A DNA stretch of 64,000 nt from Balaenoptera acutorostrata (GCF_949987535.1 NC_080069.1:49149391-49213390), one strand, 5' to 3'; counted from the stretch's first letter, positions 1 to 11,214 are shown. Translations and numbers: made by a program. The notes: generated from the letters alone by a model not told the origin.

Positions 1-117
1 TTTCCCTATCTTCCCAACCTCTAGCTCATATTTTTATTTTGGAAATGCTCTTTGAAGGCCCTCAGCTTTCTTAAGTCTCTTTTCAGGCAGGCTAGGCCTT
101 TGGGATGGTATTCTTTT

Positions 118-448
118 TTTTTTTTTTAATAAATTTATTTATTTATTTTTGGCTGCATTGGGTCTTCGTTGCTGTGCTCGGGCTTTCTCTAGTTGCAGTG
201 AGCGGTGGCTACTCTTCATTGCGGTGCACGGGCTTCTCACTGCAGTGGCTTCTCTTGTTGAGGAGCACGGGCTGTAGGCCCACGGGCTCAGTAGTTGTGG
301 CTCGAGGGCTCTAGAGCTCAGGCTCAGTAGTTGTGGCGCACAGGCTTAATTGCTCCGTGACATGTGGGATCTTCCCGGACCAGGGCTTGAACCCATGTCC
401 CCTGCATTGGCAGGCGGATTCTTAACCACTGCACCACCCGGGAAGCCC
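118..448 (-). mobile_element. CHR-2 SINE, long type
   Basis: This is a tRNA-derived retroposon lying antisense. The plus strand starts with a T-run and TTTA repeats (the reversed A-rich tail), passes through the body and ends with the reversed tRNA-like head. It is flanked by a perfect 16-bp TSD, GGGATGGTATTCTTTT, at 102-117 and 449-464. The body contains several CAGTAGTTGTGGC units, which mark the long type. The open frame through it is a shadow of the SINE and not a gene. Confidence 0.95.
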
Positions 449-464
449 GGGATGGTATTCTTTT

Positions 465-1434
465 GAAGAAGAGATTGCCCCCTTTCTCTCCCTACAGTGC
501 GCAGAGTTTGTGTGTGATAACCTTCCTGGTGATCTTCTGAAGTACTGTGAATGTGATTTCACAGACAGCCAAAGGCAGGGTGTCACGTGACCCGCTTTTC
601 CACATGGATCTCTTTGACAGAGTGTGTACACTCAAGGCCAGGTGAGGAGGGACAAGAGCGCCTCACTGATAATATGACCTTGCAGTGAAAACCTACTAGG
701 AAGAGGGTGGGGTTAAGAGGGAGGAAGTGAGCCCACCAAGGCTGCAGGGAGGCTGCAGGGAGTGGCCAGAAGAGGCCTTCAGCTGAATAATCAGCAGTTC
801 TGAGTGTAGAGCAGAGCCTGTGAGAGGCAATCGGAATGTCTTAGATGGTTTTTGGTTTTGTTTTGCCGGAATAACTTAAGGTTGAATGCATCCCCGAGCC
901 GTGTTTGAGTGTGGGTGGCATAGCAGAGGAGGGGATCAGTGGATCCTGCTTCAAGTCCATTTTCACTGATGCCATGATGGACTCTTCTGACTCTGGCCAC
1001 AGCTGTTGGCTCATTTTGCTAGGGTTTGACCCATGAATGGATCAGTGATCGCCTCTCTGTTTCCAGGCCACAGGCCGTCGTCTTCACTTCCAGCCAGTCG
1101 ATACTTGTGGTCTTTGGGGAATACGTGGGTGGAAGCTCTAGGTAAAGGGGCTTCATGAACCAGCAGGAGGGACAGGTTGAAGAGCATCACTTTTTAGAAT
1201 GTAAGGCTGCGTGGAAAGAGCATTTGCTAGCAATCAAAAACTGAATTTCGATCCTAGCCATGTCCCTACTCACTATGGGACCTTGTTCAGCAAGTAATTT
1301 TATCTCTTGGAGACCCAGGGATAATGATACCTACTGCACATCTACTACACCTATTCTAAATCTGCTATAAATCACACCAGAATTTTAAAAGGGTCAAATG
1401 AGGCGATGGAGAAGAGCGCACTGAAGACTTCGAA
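465..1434. other. Intronic DNA upstream of the MOB3B coding exon
   Basis: No exon, RNA gene or promoter signature is visible. About 1180-1345 resembles a weathered MIR element, with a tRNA-like 'GGGACCTTG...CAAGTAATTTTATCTCTTGGAG' style core broken by substitutions. The rest looks like unique intron sequence. Confidence 0.5.
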
Positions 1435-1675
1435 GCTGCCCTGTCCAGTATGGTAGCCACTAGCTGCATGTGGCTTTTTGGATTATTAATTAATTAATTA
1501 AGTCAAGCAATTATTTAATTAATTAGAATGAAATAAAATGAAAAATTCAGTTTCTCAGTCACACTAGCCACCTTTTAAGTGCTCAGTAGCCACCTGTGGC
1601 TAGTGGGTACCATACTGGACAAAAAAGATACAGAACATTTGCGTTATCACAGGAAGTCTTATCGGATAGTGCCTC
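1435..1675. mobile_element. MER5A-like hAT-Charlie DNA transposon
   Basis: The segment carries the internal inverted repeat of MER5A: CTGTCCAGTATGGTAGCCAC on the left is mirrored by GGTACCATACTGGACA on the right, and 'tagctgcatgtggct' is mirrored by 'agccacctgtggcta'. The centre is an AT-rich stretch of ATTA repeats. It is a short non-autonomous element without transposase. Family recognition is from memory of the MER5A consensus; the exact ends are approximate. Confidence 0.8.
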
Positions 1676-1739
1676 AAAGCACAATTTAGGATGTAAAGGA
1701 TGGCATGTTGTAAGGGTGATAAATGCTGTCATAGTTAGG

Positions 1740-2790
1740 GGTTCTTAGAAAGAAACAACCCACTCAAGTTAGCTGGAGTAAAACGAGATATTTGACTAAT
1801 TCAAGGAAAATGTATGTGTCCCAAGGGTTGGAAACACAACTAGGCTTTAAGAGGAAATGGAACCAGTTCCTAGAAGACTATCAAGAACAAAAGAAGCTAC
1901 TCTCTCCCCACTGTCTCTCTTTCTCTTGTCTTCCTCTCCCTGTGGTCACTTGTGCCCTTGTCTCTGTTTCTCTGTCTGTGCATGGCTTCTTTCTTTCTCT
2001 CCTCTTACTCCTTCACTTCTTCCTCCTCTTCTTCTCAACCCCTCCCCCTTTCCTCCCTCCCCTCTCTGCAGACCAGCTTTCTCAACTGTACTACACATGG
2101 TCCAAATAGGGCTCAAGCAGACCCACTTTTAAAAAAAATATGTTTAAGTATCATTGATTTACAATGTTGTATTAGTTTCTGGTGTACAGCAAAGTGATTC
2201 AGTTATACATATATAATAGTTTGCATTTGTTAATCCCAAACTCCCAATCCCATCCCTCCTCCCCCTTGGCAACCACAAGTCTGCTGTCTATGTCTGTGAG
2301 TCTTTTTCGTTTTGTAAATAAGTTCATTTGTGTCATATTTTAGATTCCACATATAAGTGATATCATATGGCATTTGTCTGACTTACTTCAGTTGGTACAA
2401 TAAACTCCAGGTCCATCCATGTTGCTGCAAATGGCATTATTTCATTCTTTTTTATGGCTGAGTAGTATTCCATTGTATATATATGTGTATATATATATCA
2501 CATTTTCTTTATCCATTCATCTGTCAATAGACATTTAGGTTGTTTCCATGTCTCCGTGTCTTGGCTATTGTAAATAGCGTCAAGCAGACCTAATTTTCAT
2601 CACTTCTCAGGGATAATGCCTAACAAAGGCTGGATCCTGATTCCAAATTCCCGGGGAACCCTGCTGGGTGTGATAGCCACCTCTGCTCCAATCAGCTGTA
2701 TCCAGGAGGATGGGGGTAGTGTCCTTATGCTTACTCAATAGGGGCAAGCGGGGGGGTGGGGCAGATGCTCTAAAAAGGAGCATATGGGGA
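1740..2790. repeat. Old interspersed repeat, family unresolved, split by an L1
   Basis: The flanks of the L1 at 2131-2579 look like one older repeat. The left half starts with 'agaaacaacccactcaagttagc' type sequence and carries a long pyrimidine-rich tract at 1903-2085 that ends in CTCTCTGCAG. The right half has 'ccaatcagctgtatccagga'. A related start appears again at 62757-62822. I could not assign the family. The open frames at 1792-2197 are by-products of the pyrimidine tract. Confidence 0.45.
2131..2579 (-). mobile_element. 5'-truncated L1, 3' end only
   Basis: This is the 3' end of a LINE-1 in antisense, with the typical 'gtgtacagcaaagtgattca' and 'tatggctgagtagtattcca' segments. It is flanked by an 18-bp TSD, TCAAGCAGACCCACTTTT at 2113-2130 and a copy with two mismatches at 2580-2597. 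No coding capacity remains beyond a fragment of the ORF2 C-terminus. Confidence 0.9.
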
Positions 2791-2799
2791 TGTGTCATT

Positions 2800-3256
2800 G
2801 ACTAACATGATCATCCTTAACACCTTGGAGCAGTCCATTGAAACTATGATCACACAGGGAAAAGTTCCCAGAGATTTGATCAAGGCCATGAAGAAAAGGG
2901 GTGTGATACTTTTCCTCCTTTGGCTACTTGGTTATACGATTTGATCACCAATCCAGATTCTCAGGGGTTTGTCTTAACTTCCATGTCCTTATACCTGGGT
3001 GGAAGTGGGCACAGCCAGAAGTGAGATGGAAGTCAGGTCTAAGCCTTTGTCATTTCTTAAATGCAAACGGGACACTAATGAGACCCTTTTCTCTCCTGCC
3101 TTTAGGAAGAAACATGAGGTTCCCCTGGAAATCATTCAAGAGGAAGATGGAAGGGGCTGTCTAAAAAGAGATTGAAAGCTGCAGACCACAAGACTGGGGC
3201 CAGAGGGCTGGCAGTGGAAAACCCTGTTGGGTTGTGATCTCTCGTTGAAAAGTCCC
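2800..3256 (+). other. Intron end before the MOB3B coding exon
   Basis: No repeat is recognised here. A 45-codon frame runs 2807-2944 and is of unknown significance. A pyrimidine tract followed by TTTAG at 3101-3105 could act as an alternative splice acceptor 174 bases upstream of the main one. Confidence 0.4.
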
Positions 3257-3279
3257 AGTTGCCTTTTTGCTTCCTGCAG
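3257..3279 (+). promoter_or_regulatory. MOB3B: Splice acceptor of the MOB3B first coding exon
   Basis: A pyrimidine-rich run containing TTGCCTTTTTGCTTCCTGCAG ends in CAG at 3277-3279, directly before the exon that carries the ATG. The tract is strong and there is no competing AG within the last 20 bases. Confidence 0.88.
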
Positions 3280-3304
3280 GAGGAAGGAAGCGAAGGAGAA
3301 GACC
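3280..3304 (+). other. MOB3B: 5' UTR part of the MOB3B first coding exon
   Basis: Twenty-five bases lie between the acceptor and the ATG. The context of the start is AAGACCATGT, with a purine at -3 relative to the A of ATG missing but C-rich bases directly before it, so the Kozak match is moderate. Earlier 5' UTR exons are outside the window. Confidence 0.75.
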
Positions 3305-3722
3305 ATGTCCATAGCCTTGAAGCAGGTGTTCAACAAGGACAAGACCTTCCGGCCGAAGAGGAAATTTGAACCTGGCACGCAGAGGTTTGAACTCCACAAA
3401 CGGGCTCAGGCATCCCTCAACTCAGGCGTGGACCTGAGGGCAGCTGTGCAGCTGCCCAGCGGGGAGGACCAGAACGACTGGGTAGCGGTGCACGTGGTGG
3501 ACTTCTTCAATCGGATCAACCTCATCTACGGTACCATCTGTGAGTTCTGCACTGAGCGGACATGCCCTGTGATGTCGGGGGGCCCCAAATACGAGTATCG
3601 GTGGCAGGATGACCTCAAGTACAAGAAGCCGACTGCACTGCCAGCCCCCCAGTACATGAACCTTCTCATGGATTGGATTGAAGTCCAGATCAACAATGAG
3701 GACATATTTCCAACGTGTGTGG
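3305..3722 (+). CDS. MOB3B: MOB kinase activator 3B, first coding exon (partial gene)
   Basis: MOB3 proteins are small zinc-binding adaptors of the Mob1/phocein family, known to bind and regulate kinases of the NDR/LATS and MST type. The exon encodes residues 1-139 plus the first base of codon 140, out of about 216. It starts [20 protein letters not shown], which separates MOB3B from MOB3A (MSNPFLKQ) and MOB3C (MALCLKQ), as I recall them. Within the Mob domain, Cys82 and Cys87 in the [13 protein letters not shown] motif are the two zinc-binding cysteines; the two histidine ligands belong to the next exon, which is not in this window. The motifs [20 protein letters not shown] and YEYRWQD are intact and there is no frameshift. 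The start was chosen at 3305 because the upstream in-frame ATG at 3227 lies on the intron side of the acceptor. Reading through the donor would add 54 unrelated residues to a stop at about 3811. In human the gene lies on 9p21 beside C9orf72. Confidence 0.97.
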
Positions 3723-3728
3723 GTAAGT
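3723..3728 (+). promoter_or_regulatory. MOB3B: Splice donor of the MOB3B first coding exon
   Basis: The consensus donor GTAAGT follows codon 139 (GTG) and a single G, giving a phase-1 junction in the Gly140 codon. This agrees with the family, where the next residues start a new exon after the TxVG motif. Confidence 0.93.
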
Positions 3729-3829
3729 CCATGACCAGCTTCCCGGTTATTTTGTCACTTCCCACCCAAGCTTGGAAAGTTTGCAGAGGCTTCTTCTGGG
3801 ACTGCCTTTGAATGCTGGATAGCACCTAT

Positions 3830-3965
3830 ATCAATGTTTCCCTAAATTCTATCACTCACATGTCAGCAATTTCTTTTTCCAGATCTAAGGACCTTATTGA
3901 AAAACAATCATTTGTAGACCACTTAGAATTATTTTGTAGACCTAAATAGTGGGAAACACTGGCTT
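3830..3965. mobile_element. Short hAT-type (MER) element, tentative
   Basis: The segment runs from 'tcaatgtttccctaaa' to 'agtgggaaacactggc', ends that are roughly inverted copies of each other, as in non-autonomous hAT-Charlie elements. The interior resembles 'cttattgaaaaacaatcatttgtagacc' in style. Assignment is by general look only. Confidence 0.35.
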
Positions 3966-4319
3966 GATGAAAAGTTGGATTTGATCTTATTGGCTTCCTT
4001 AGGATTAGACTCCAAACCCACCCAGAGCTCGTGGTAAAATTTTTAATTTGGAGCTAATTAACTAGTTAGTTACATTAACTCTGGTACAATTATTGGTACT
4101 CGTCTCTCAGGGTAAGAAATCCCAGTGTGAGAATCCGTGGATTTGTTTGGGAATCAAGCAAACAGGCAGTTGGCATTTTGGAGAAATAAGATCCTGGCAT
4201 TCTCTTCTTCCCTCTCCTGATCATAGGTATTAATTTCAGTCTGTACTATTAACTCTGGACCCTTGGGTAGCTGCTAGACCAACCCGGACACCTGAAATGC
4301 AAATGCTTTTGTTTGCTTT

Positions 4320-4560
4320 GTGCTCTGAGCCATAAAACTCTTCAAGGGGAGAGACCAGACCTTTCCTATCTCTTATATTTCTTTATGCTGCTGATCGCTG
4401 AATCTGCATGCCTGGCAGGTTGAAATTCAGAATTCAGTTTTTAGGGCCTTAGGTTCAATAAGGATGAGCATTCTCTTCTTTCCACTGTTGTACCTGTGAT
4501 ACCTAGCATGGTGCCCTGGAACCTTTTAGGCACTCAGGAACTATTTGTGGAATGGCTGAA
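4320..4560 (+). mobile_element. LINE-2 3' end fragment
   Basis: The order 'aactcttcaaggggagagacc', then 'acctagcatggtgcc', 'ttttaggcactcaggaacta' and 'tggaatggctgaa' follows the L2 3' end, whose consensus has a 'cttgagggcagggac ... cctagcacagtgcc ... ctcaataaatgtttgttgaatgaa' pattern. It is heavily mutated. Confidence 0.55.
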
Positions 4561-5744
4561 AAAATACTTATGCTGCTGGAAAATATTATTGAAAAGCTCT
4601 GAGATAGTTGGGGTATTAAAAAAAAAAAGCGTTTGAAACACATTGCTGAAATCACCTTTAGATGGGGCATGTGTGTCCCCATGTGGCATATGGAAAGTTG
4701 AAGTGGGGTGTATGGAAGTAATTACATTTATACCAGAAAAAAAAATGTATATAAATTGATTAGGGCAGTATGTCCATCTTGAAATATTCAGCACACAAAC
4801 CAGTCTGCTCAGAATCCTCGTGTTGCCTTGACTTGTGCAGTTTCCTCACGTACTTTCTGCTGTCCCTGGTTAAGGCAGGAAGTGGGGTGTATGGCAGCAC
4901 AACCCCCCTTGGTTGGCTCACCAGCATAGGAGGAAGAAGGCAGGTTTCAGAAACTCCCCTGGCTGTATAATTGGCGCCTTGGAGGAGTAGCAGTTTCCTA
5001 GGTTCATGTCTTTTTGCACTTTCATTGACTGTCAGAGGCTTCTTTTAGGGCTGGGAGGAATTTGTCTTTTCCAAAAGCATTACAAGCAACTGCCAATGCT
5101 CTGTGCAGAACATACGACAGCAGTAAAGGTAAATAAATGTGGGCAAGGATCTCTCCTTGCTGCCCTTCCCCTTCTGTTTCTTTGACGCTTTGAACTCTGG
5201 GCACTTCTGTTCTCTCTGGCAGTTGTGGTTGCCACATAGAGTTGCTGACCAGAAATAACATCACAAAGCCTGGTGTGTTACTTAAGAGTGAGGAAGCTTC
5301 TGGCCGTCTCCCTGGAAAATAGAACATCATAGGTGATTTTAGACTTTGCTTGGAGGAAATCACTGGATGCCGCCAGATCCCCCAGAGCAATTGACTTTGC
5401 TTTCTTTTTCTAGACGGTTTCCTTAGCCATTCAGTGTGCTTGGGGAACGCTCACCTGATCCAAATCCTCTATTTCAGCTCTTCCCAATCTGTGCCGCACA
5501 GTACAAAAGTGTTCTGGGAGCTCTTAATAGGTGCACTGTGATATTTTTTTTCCGCCATGGAAAAATAAGTTTGGGAAATGCGGAGTGAAATTGATTTCTT
5601 TACTTCAGGACTTTAAATATACTAATGTGCATTATACATCTCCAAGAAAAGAATACGTTAGTAAGTAGTGTATCCTAATTTGAACCTGGTACCTTTTTTT
5701 TTTTTTTTTAAACACTATTAGCATCTTTGGGGCAATGTTCATCT

Positions 5745-5900
5745 GTATAGAGTTGTCAAACTTTTCTTTGTATCAGAATTACTTGGACCTTCTTCTCAAA
5801 ATGCAAATTCCTTGGTCCTCCCCCTCAACAGCTAAATCAGAATCTCTTAGGTGAGGCCTAAGAATCTGTACTTTTAGTAAGCTCCTCCCACTCCTCTTGT
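5745..5900. mobile_element. hAT-Charlie type element fragment
   Basis: The line 'gttgtcaaacttttctttgt', 'atcagaattacttgga', 'aaatcagaatctct' and 'gtgaggcctaagaatctgta' matches the well-known MER repeat with the pattern 'tcaaac...catcagaatcacctgga...ctgattcag...ggcctgagaatctgcat'. The right end seems lost. Confidence 0.55.
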
Positions 5901-6034
5901 TTATTGTAACCACCCAGAATGCTTTTCATCCTCCCTAGAAACAGTTTGTTTCTTACCTCTCTGGTTTTATCCATGTCATTCTCTCCTTTGGAATCCCCTT
6001 CTAGTGAATTCTCATGCATCCTTTATACCATCTC

Positions 6035-6170
6035 AGACTTCCCTGGTGGTCCAGTGGTTAAGACTCCTCTGTGCTTCCAATGCAGGAGGCGCGAGTTCGA
6101 TCCCTGGTTGGGGAACTAAGATCCCACATGCTGTGTGGCGTGACCAAAAATTTTTTTTTTAAAAAATGAA
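6035..6170 (+). mobile_element. Short CHR-type SINE (CHR-1-like)
   Basis: This is the short variety of the cetartiodactyl tRNA-derived SINE: GACTTCCCTGGTGGTCCAGT head, box-B-like GAGTTCGATCCC, then 'ggggaactaagatcccacat' and a T- and A-rich tail. A perfect 14-bp TSD, CTTTATACCATCTC, lies at 6021-6034 and 6171-6184. It sits inside or beside an L2 fragment. Confidence 0.92.
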
Positions 6171-6174
6171 CTTT

Positions 6175-6322
6175 ATACCATCTCCTCTGTGAAGACTGTC
6201 ATCTTTTAGAATATAAGCCCCTTCAAGTTATAGAATATGTCTTATGCATTTGAATATCCCAGCACTAAGTCCAGTCCTGGTGCCTTATAAGTTGTTGGAT
6301 GGATGGATGGATGGATGGATGG
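6175..6322 (+). repeat. LINE-2 3' end fragment ending in (GGAT)n
   Basis: 'tagaatataagccccttcaa', 'cccagcactaagtccagtcc' and 'gttgttggatggatgg' follow the L2 3' end. The terminal tetramer has expanded to a (GGAT)n microsatellite at 6297-6322, a common fate of L2 tails. Confidence 0.6.
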
Positions 6323-8010
6323 AAAAATAATCTTTATAAAGTTCCAGCATGTGTATGGTGCTGGTGATCAAAGTGAAGTTAAAAAAATGTCTCTGAATCT
6401 CTTTATCACCATTCCTGGCTATTTCCTGTACCTTGCCTTCCACAGGGTTTAATTTTGTCTGGTTAACTTTTCCAGGGTTAAAATGTTAGGGGTCAGTAAA
6501 AACCACCACCATCCACCATTACCCTGAGGGTCTTCATTAGTATCCTGCTCACCTCTGCTATTTGTCCTCCGACAATACTGTTGCTGTCTTGGCAAGAACT
6601 TGTCTTTTAGGAGCCGCTTTCTCTACGACAATTCATTTCCTCCTCTTCTTCCTCCCCCTGATTCCAGCCTACTTTCCTTCTTTTTGATCTTGGTGCTGCC
6701 CTGAGTCATTATCATGGAAATGATCAAGATGTCTGTCCGGATAAAGTAAAAGAGGAATTCCCAGCCAACAGCAGACCCTGGGTGGATGAGAAATTTGGGA
6801 GTTCTGCTTAACGTTAACGGCTTTGAATCCTGGGCATATTTCTGTCTTCTTGCCTGGGAATTGGGAGGGTTTGAAACTTCCCCTCCTCCCCACTGTGATC
6901 CGAGGAACTAGAACCGGAAAATACAGACAGATGTGAAGGCTTCACCCTTAGTTAAGTATTAAAGGATATAAACAGCTGTTGATCTCTACCATTGAAACAT
7001 GGGGGAAAGAAAAGCTTTCATCTGTTTCTGGATTCTGGTTTAACTCGGATACCCGGGCTATTTCAGAAGTCGAGCCTTCTCAGTTGGGAGAATACCAAAC
7101 AGATGTAGCTCCCTCGTGAACCAGAGTCTCCTCCAGTCTCCCTGGATCCTCCCCAGCTTCCTTTGTTAAAAAGCCAACAGATGTTCCTGCAAAAGCTCCC
7201 AAGACAGCAGTAACTTCAGAAGCAAGGGCCACCTCCTCTTTGATTGTATCTCTTCAGCCACTTATAGAGGTAACGTTTGAAAAATAGAAAAGCACAGCCA
7301 CCCACTTTTTAAAATTCCATTGCCTGTCTAATTACAATAATTTTTATGTTCTAGCCCCCAGTTTCCCTGTTTTCCTGTTATATAATAGGACTTAAATCTC
7401 AGATCTGACACTCAGAAAAAAAGGAGTGGAAAACTTAGCGCTCCTCCAACTCATGTTTTTAAAAAGTCTTTGAGCAGGAGGAATTTAAAAAATAATGACA
7501 TGATCTCACCTACCTCTATGGTTTTAGAATAAATGGGTGTCAGGGAAGGGGAGAGCAAGGAAAGGAAGCAAAGGAAGGGAGAGAAGCCAGGAGGGAACTC
7601 ACGTGTATTGAGTTTGCTAAGTGCCAGGCACTATACTCGCTACTGTTAATCTTTCTTAATTCCTATAATAACTGAATGAATTAAATATGCTGTTTTACCA
7701 GTTAGGAAGCTGACATTTAAACAAGCAAAGGGTTTCCCAAGGTTGCACAGGTAATCAGTCATTTAGAAGTCAGGGTTTGAGCTCAAGAGTGGCCAAAAAT
7801 CTATGCCCGTGTCACCCACTACCATTTATAGCATGAATCGTTATTCTGCAAATTTCCTTCACATGGTGAAAGACTTCTCAATCATGGTTTTAGGAGGTTG
7901 TCTAGGGTGGGAAAAAAATTCAGAAAAGCTGATTTTTGATATAAATTTTAAAGAAATGATTCTTTTCTTTGTTTCTGTTTGTCCCTATTTTATTATTTTT
8001 TTTAAATAAG
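6323..8010. other. Intron, mostly unique, with an antisense MIR
   Basis: 7610-7800 reads as a reversed MIR, with 'gtgccaggcactatactcgc' and 'ggtttcccaaggttgcacag' in the expected order. A purine-rich stretch (gggagagcaaggaaaggaag) lies near 7545-7600. The rest shows nothing I can name. Confidence 0.5.
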
Positions 8011-8383
8011 ATTCTTTTTTAAAATTTATTTATTTATTTTTGGCTGTGTTGGGTCTTCGTTGCTGTGCGCCTGCTTTCTCTAGTTGCGGTGAGCGGGGGC
8101 TACTCTTTGTTGCGGTGCGCACGCTTCTCATTGCGGTGGCTTCTCTTGTAGAGCACGGGCTGTAGGGGCACGGGCTTCAGTAGTTGTGGCACATGGGCTT
8201 CAGTAGTTGTTGCACATGGGCTTCAGTAGTTGTGGCTCGCGGGCTCTAGAGTGCAGGCGCAGTAGTTGTGGAGCACGGGCTTAGTTGCTCTGCAGCATGT
8301 GGGATTTTCCCGGACCAGGACTTGAACCCATGTCCCCTGCATTGGCAGGCGGATTCTTAACCACTGCGCCACCAGGGAAGCCC
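8011..8383 (-). mobile_element. CHR-2 SINE, long type, with an extra internal unit
   Basis: The element lies antisense and has the standard head at 8365-8383 and tail at 8011-8040. Inside, the unit GGGCTTCAGTAGTTGTGGCA is present three times in a row at about 8172-8245, one more than in the other long copies. The TSD is not clear; 'tccctatttta' before and 'cccctgtttta' after may be its remains. In the sense direction the tail shows TTTT just before the final A-run. Confidence 0.9.
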
Positions 8384-8679
8384 TGCCCCTGTTTTAAAAA
8401 ATCACCCCTGAAATGCCTGAGGAATGTGTCCATGAGACCACAGCTGAGGTTCATCCTCTCTCAAAATATTGTGGCAGGAAACATAAGGCTATAAAAATGT
8501 CCATAGGGATGAGATTTTCAGACATGGGATGTTGGGGAACTGAATTTATAATTAGCCTTTAAATTTTAACTTTTTTATTTTCTATTGTCTCCCTCCTGGT
8601 TTTTTATTTTTATATAAATCTATGTAACACTCGTAAGACAGCATGTACGTCAACAAAATATATTTACAGTGTGGTAGGA

Positions 8680-8885
8680 CTAGCCCTGGGCTTGTAGACA
8701 GAGACTAGCTCTGCTATTACAAGATGCTGTGTGACATTGGTAAACACATAACCTCTGGGCTTGCGTTTCTCTGTGTAAAGATTCTGATCTCACAGGACTG
8801 TTGTAAAGATTAAATGAGGCCGTGTGAGTAAAAACACCCAGCCCAGAGCCATAAGCCCCTGTGAGAGGTGCTAAAAAACAAATGT
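8680..8885 (+). mobile_element. MIR SINE
   Basis: The MIR core order is visible: 'gatgctgtgtgacattggta', 'aacctctgggcttgcgtttc', then 'aggactgttgtaaagattaa' and 'atgagg'. It is old and diverged. Confidence 0.65.
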
Positions 8886-9529
8886 GTGTCAGCTGCCTCT
8901 TTCTCTGCATACGTTTCTACTTAACTGTCAACCAAAACTCTTGGAGCCCACTAGATGATTTCTGAATGGTATCCCCAGAAAAAAAGCAAGACACATTGTA
9001 AGAGAATCAACGTGATTTTTAAAAAAGCGTTGCTGAATTGCTCTGTGATGGGAGTCATAAATACCTTCCAAGACTTTGGGAAATTTCAGTGTTTCTCTAG
9101 GAGCTAGACCAACTCCTGGTGTCAGGGATGAGCACTTAACTCTTTAGACAGAAAGCTACTAGGAAGGATGGTTTTGCTTGGTTTTCAGAAGACTGAGTAC
9201 TGAACGTGCCCACGTCCAGTGTCAGTCTGGCAAACCTCAGCAGAGACCGGGTGCAGGTTAGCTGGGGAAGAGCGGAGATAGCTTACTAGTCACATCTGGC
9301 ACAAGCCATTCATTAAAATCAGTGCTGGGTGAGCTGCCCTGGATTTGACCTCTCAGGAGGATGGGGAAAGATTTCTCAGTGCCCAGGAATGAAGCCTCCA
9401 AGATAGCCTTGTGAACTGGCAAGTTTTTCTAAGACTCTGGAAACACCTTTTGCCTTTGGGATCTGATAAACTGTTTGGCTCCCTAAGAGTTTACTCGTTG
9501 GGAAGGCATCATAATAAAGCTACAATTTT

Positions 9530-9730
9530 CTGAATACATACTACCCTCCACACTTTACCTGCATCATATCGTTTAATCTGTAAAATAACCCCGTAAGGTG
9601 GGTATTATGAGGTCCATTTCGCAGATGAAAAAGATGAAGTAACTTGCCCAGGGTCACACAGGCAGAGCTAGGATTCAGACCCAAAGTAGCCCAACTCTAC
9701 AGGCCGTGCTCTCAGCTACTCCAACATCTC
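9530..9730 (-). mobile_element. MIR SINE
   Basis: Reversed MIR landmarks appear in order: 'aataaccccgtaaggtgggt', 'cagatgaaaaagatgaagta', 'acttgcccagggtcacacag' and 'agctaggattcagaccca'. This is one of the better-kept MIR copies here. Confidence 0.8.
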
Positions 9731-11214
9731 GTGTCTGTGATGTTCTTAGCCCAGAATCAACATTACCCTTGATTTACCCCTACCTGTTGCATCACATGTT
9801 AAATCCTCTTTAGGAAATGTCCTACGATAAACCCAGCATTCACAGGGAAGGATGTGAAAACAGACAGGGCAGTGCATCCGATGCAAATTGTACTGGGTCC
9901 TTACTGATGGGAACTCTTAAAGTTCTGCTGGCGGAAAGAACTTGCCTTCTCTAGATTCTGATGCTACCCTAGTTTATTCAGTTGTCTATTCATGGAAACC
10001 ATGCAGAAACAGCTGAATCCACTCTTCCTCACCCCCGCTGGCTGCTGGCGAATTGATGGGCTTTTGTGGAGGGACACAGTTCCCTACTTCCACCTTGTTA
10101 ACCCAATACTGCAGTGACTTGGTGGCTGAGTTAATAAGAACGGTGGTAAATAACCACCCCCACTCAACAAATCCCAAGAGATACCTCTGGAAAATGGTGA
10201 GGGCCATCATTGTGCTCAGAAGCAGCAGGGAAAAGGAGTGGAGAGGGGGGCCCAGAGGGCCTAGAAACTGCCCTGTAAGTTAAGGCTAATTACCTGCTGT
10301 CCCCACCTGCACTGAGGTCTCCATTACTCGTGCTGTGTAATTTTAATGAGCCATATCTCAAATGACAAATCGTTACATCTCAGCATCAGCTGGGAAGGGA
10401 ACTGGGCTATATGATACTCAGTGGAAAACAGAGATGAAAAATAAAGGCTGTAATGGGGGTTGGGGGGTATATGCTGCTTTCTCTCGGTTGGTGCTTGTAG
10501 ACATGGTGCCCTACCTTAGTCAACGAAGGCTGCCTTGTGAAGGTCAGTGCTGCACGGATAGGCAAGCCAGCTCAGCACCAAGCCTTAGGGGACGTGGAAA
10601 TGCATCGGGAAATGCAATGGGATGGAGAAAAACGAGTTAACCAGAACTCTTGCCCAGAACAGACATGGAGTTGGAAGGAACAGTTGCATAAAACACTTGA
10701 AGTGGAGATGAGATCCCCAAGAGCACGCTGGATTATCACTGACCTGCCAGCTGACTTTTAAAGAGCACAGGTTTTTGTTTATCTGAGTAGGGCGTATCAG
10801 CAGGGCCTTGACACCAGAGGCCTTCTCTCTCTGCCCTCCCCACCAGTCTCTGCCTCCCCTCTAGATAGAGAAGGTACCCTTAAACAGTGTCATTTTGAAG
10901 AGAGGTTGAGTTTTTGTCCTGCCCTAGATGTCCATGTGTGGAGAGTGAGTCTCAAGCTTTTCTTTTAAAAGACCTTTGTAGGTTTCAGGACATGTAGGAT
11001 CTGTTAAGGCCTCTGCATATAAGAACTTTTTGGTGTTTCATCTTAAAAAAGCTCATGCTAAATTCATCTTCTAAATGATAATTCTATCCATGTTTTCCTT
11101 CATGTAATCATGTCTTTCTCTTAAGTCTTCTGATGAAATGGATGCTGTGGGAAGATGAGCCAGTTTGGGAAGGTGGGGTGTTGGTAAAAAGGAACAAAAG
11201 CATTAGTCTCTGTT

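Larger units (their letters stand above)
3729..6020. other. Start of the large MOB3B intron
   Basis: The intron starts here. It holds the small elements listed separately at 3830, 4320 and 5745. The rest is unique-looking DNA with short A- or T-runs at 4619-4628, 4737-4744 and 5694-5709. A 122-codon antisense frame at 5022-5390 has no recognisable domain and I do not call it. Confidence 0.6.
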
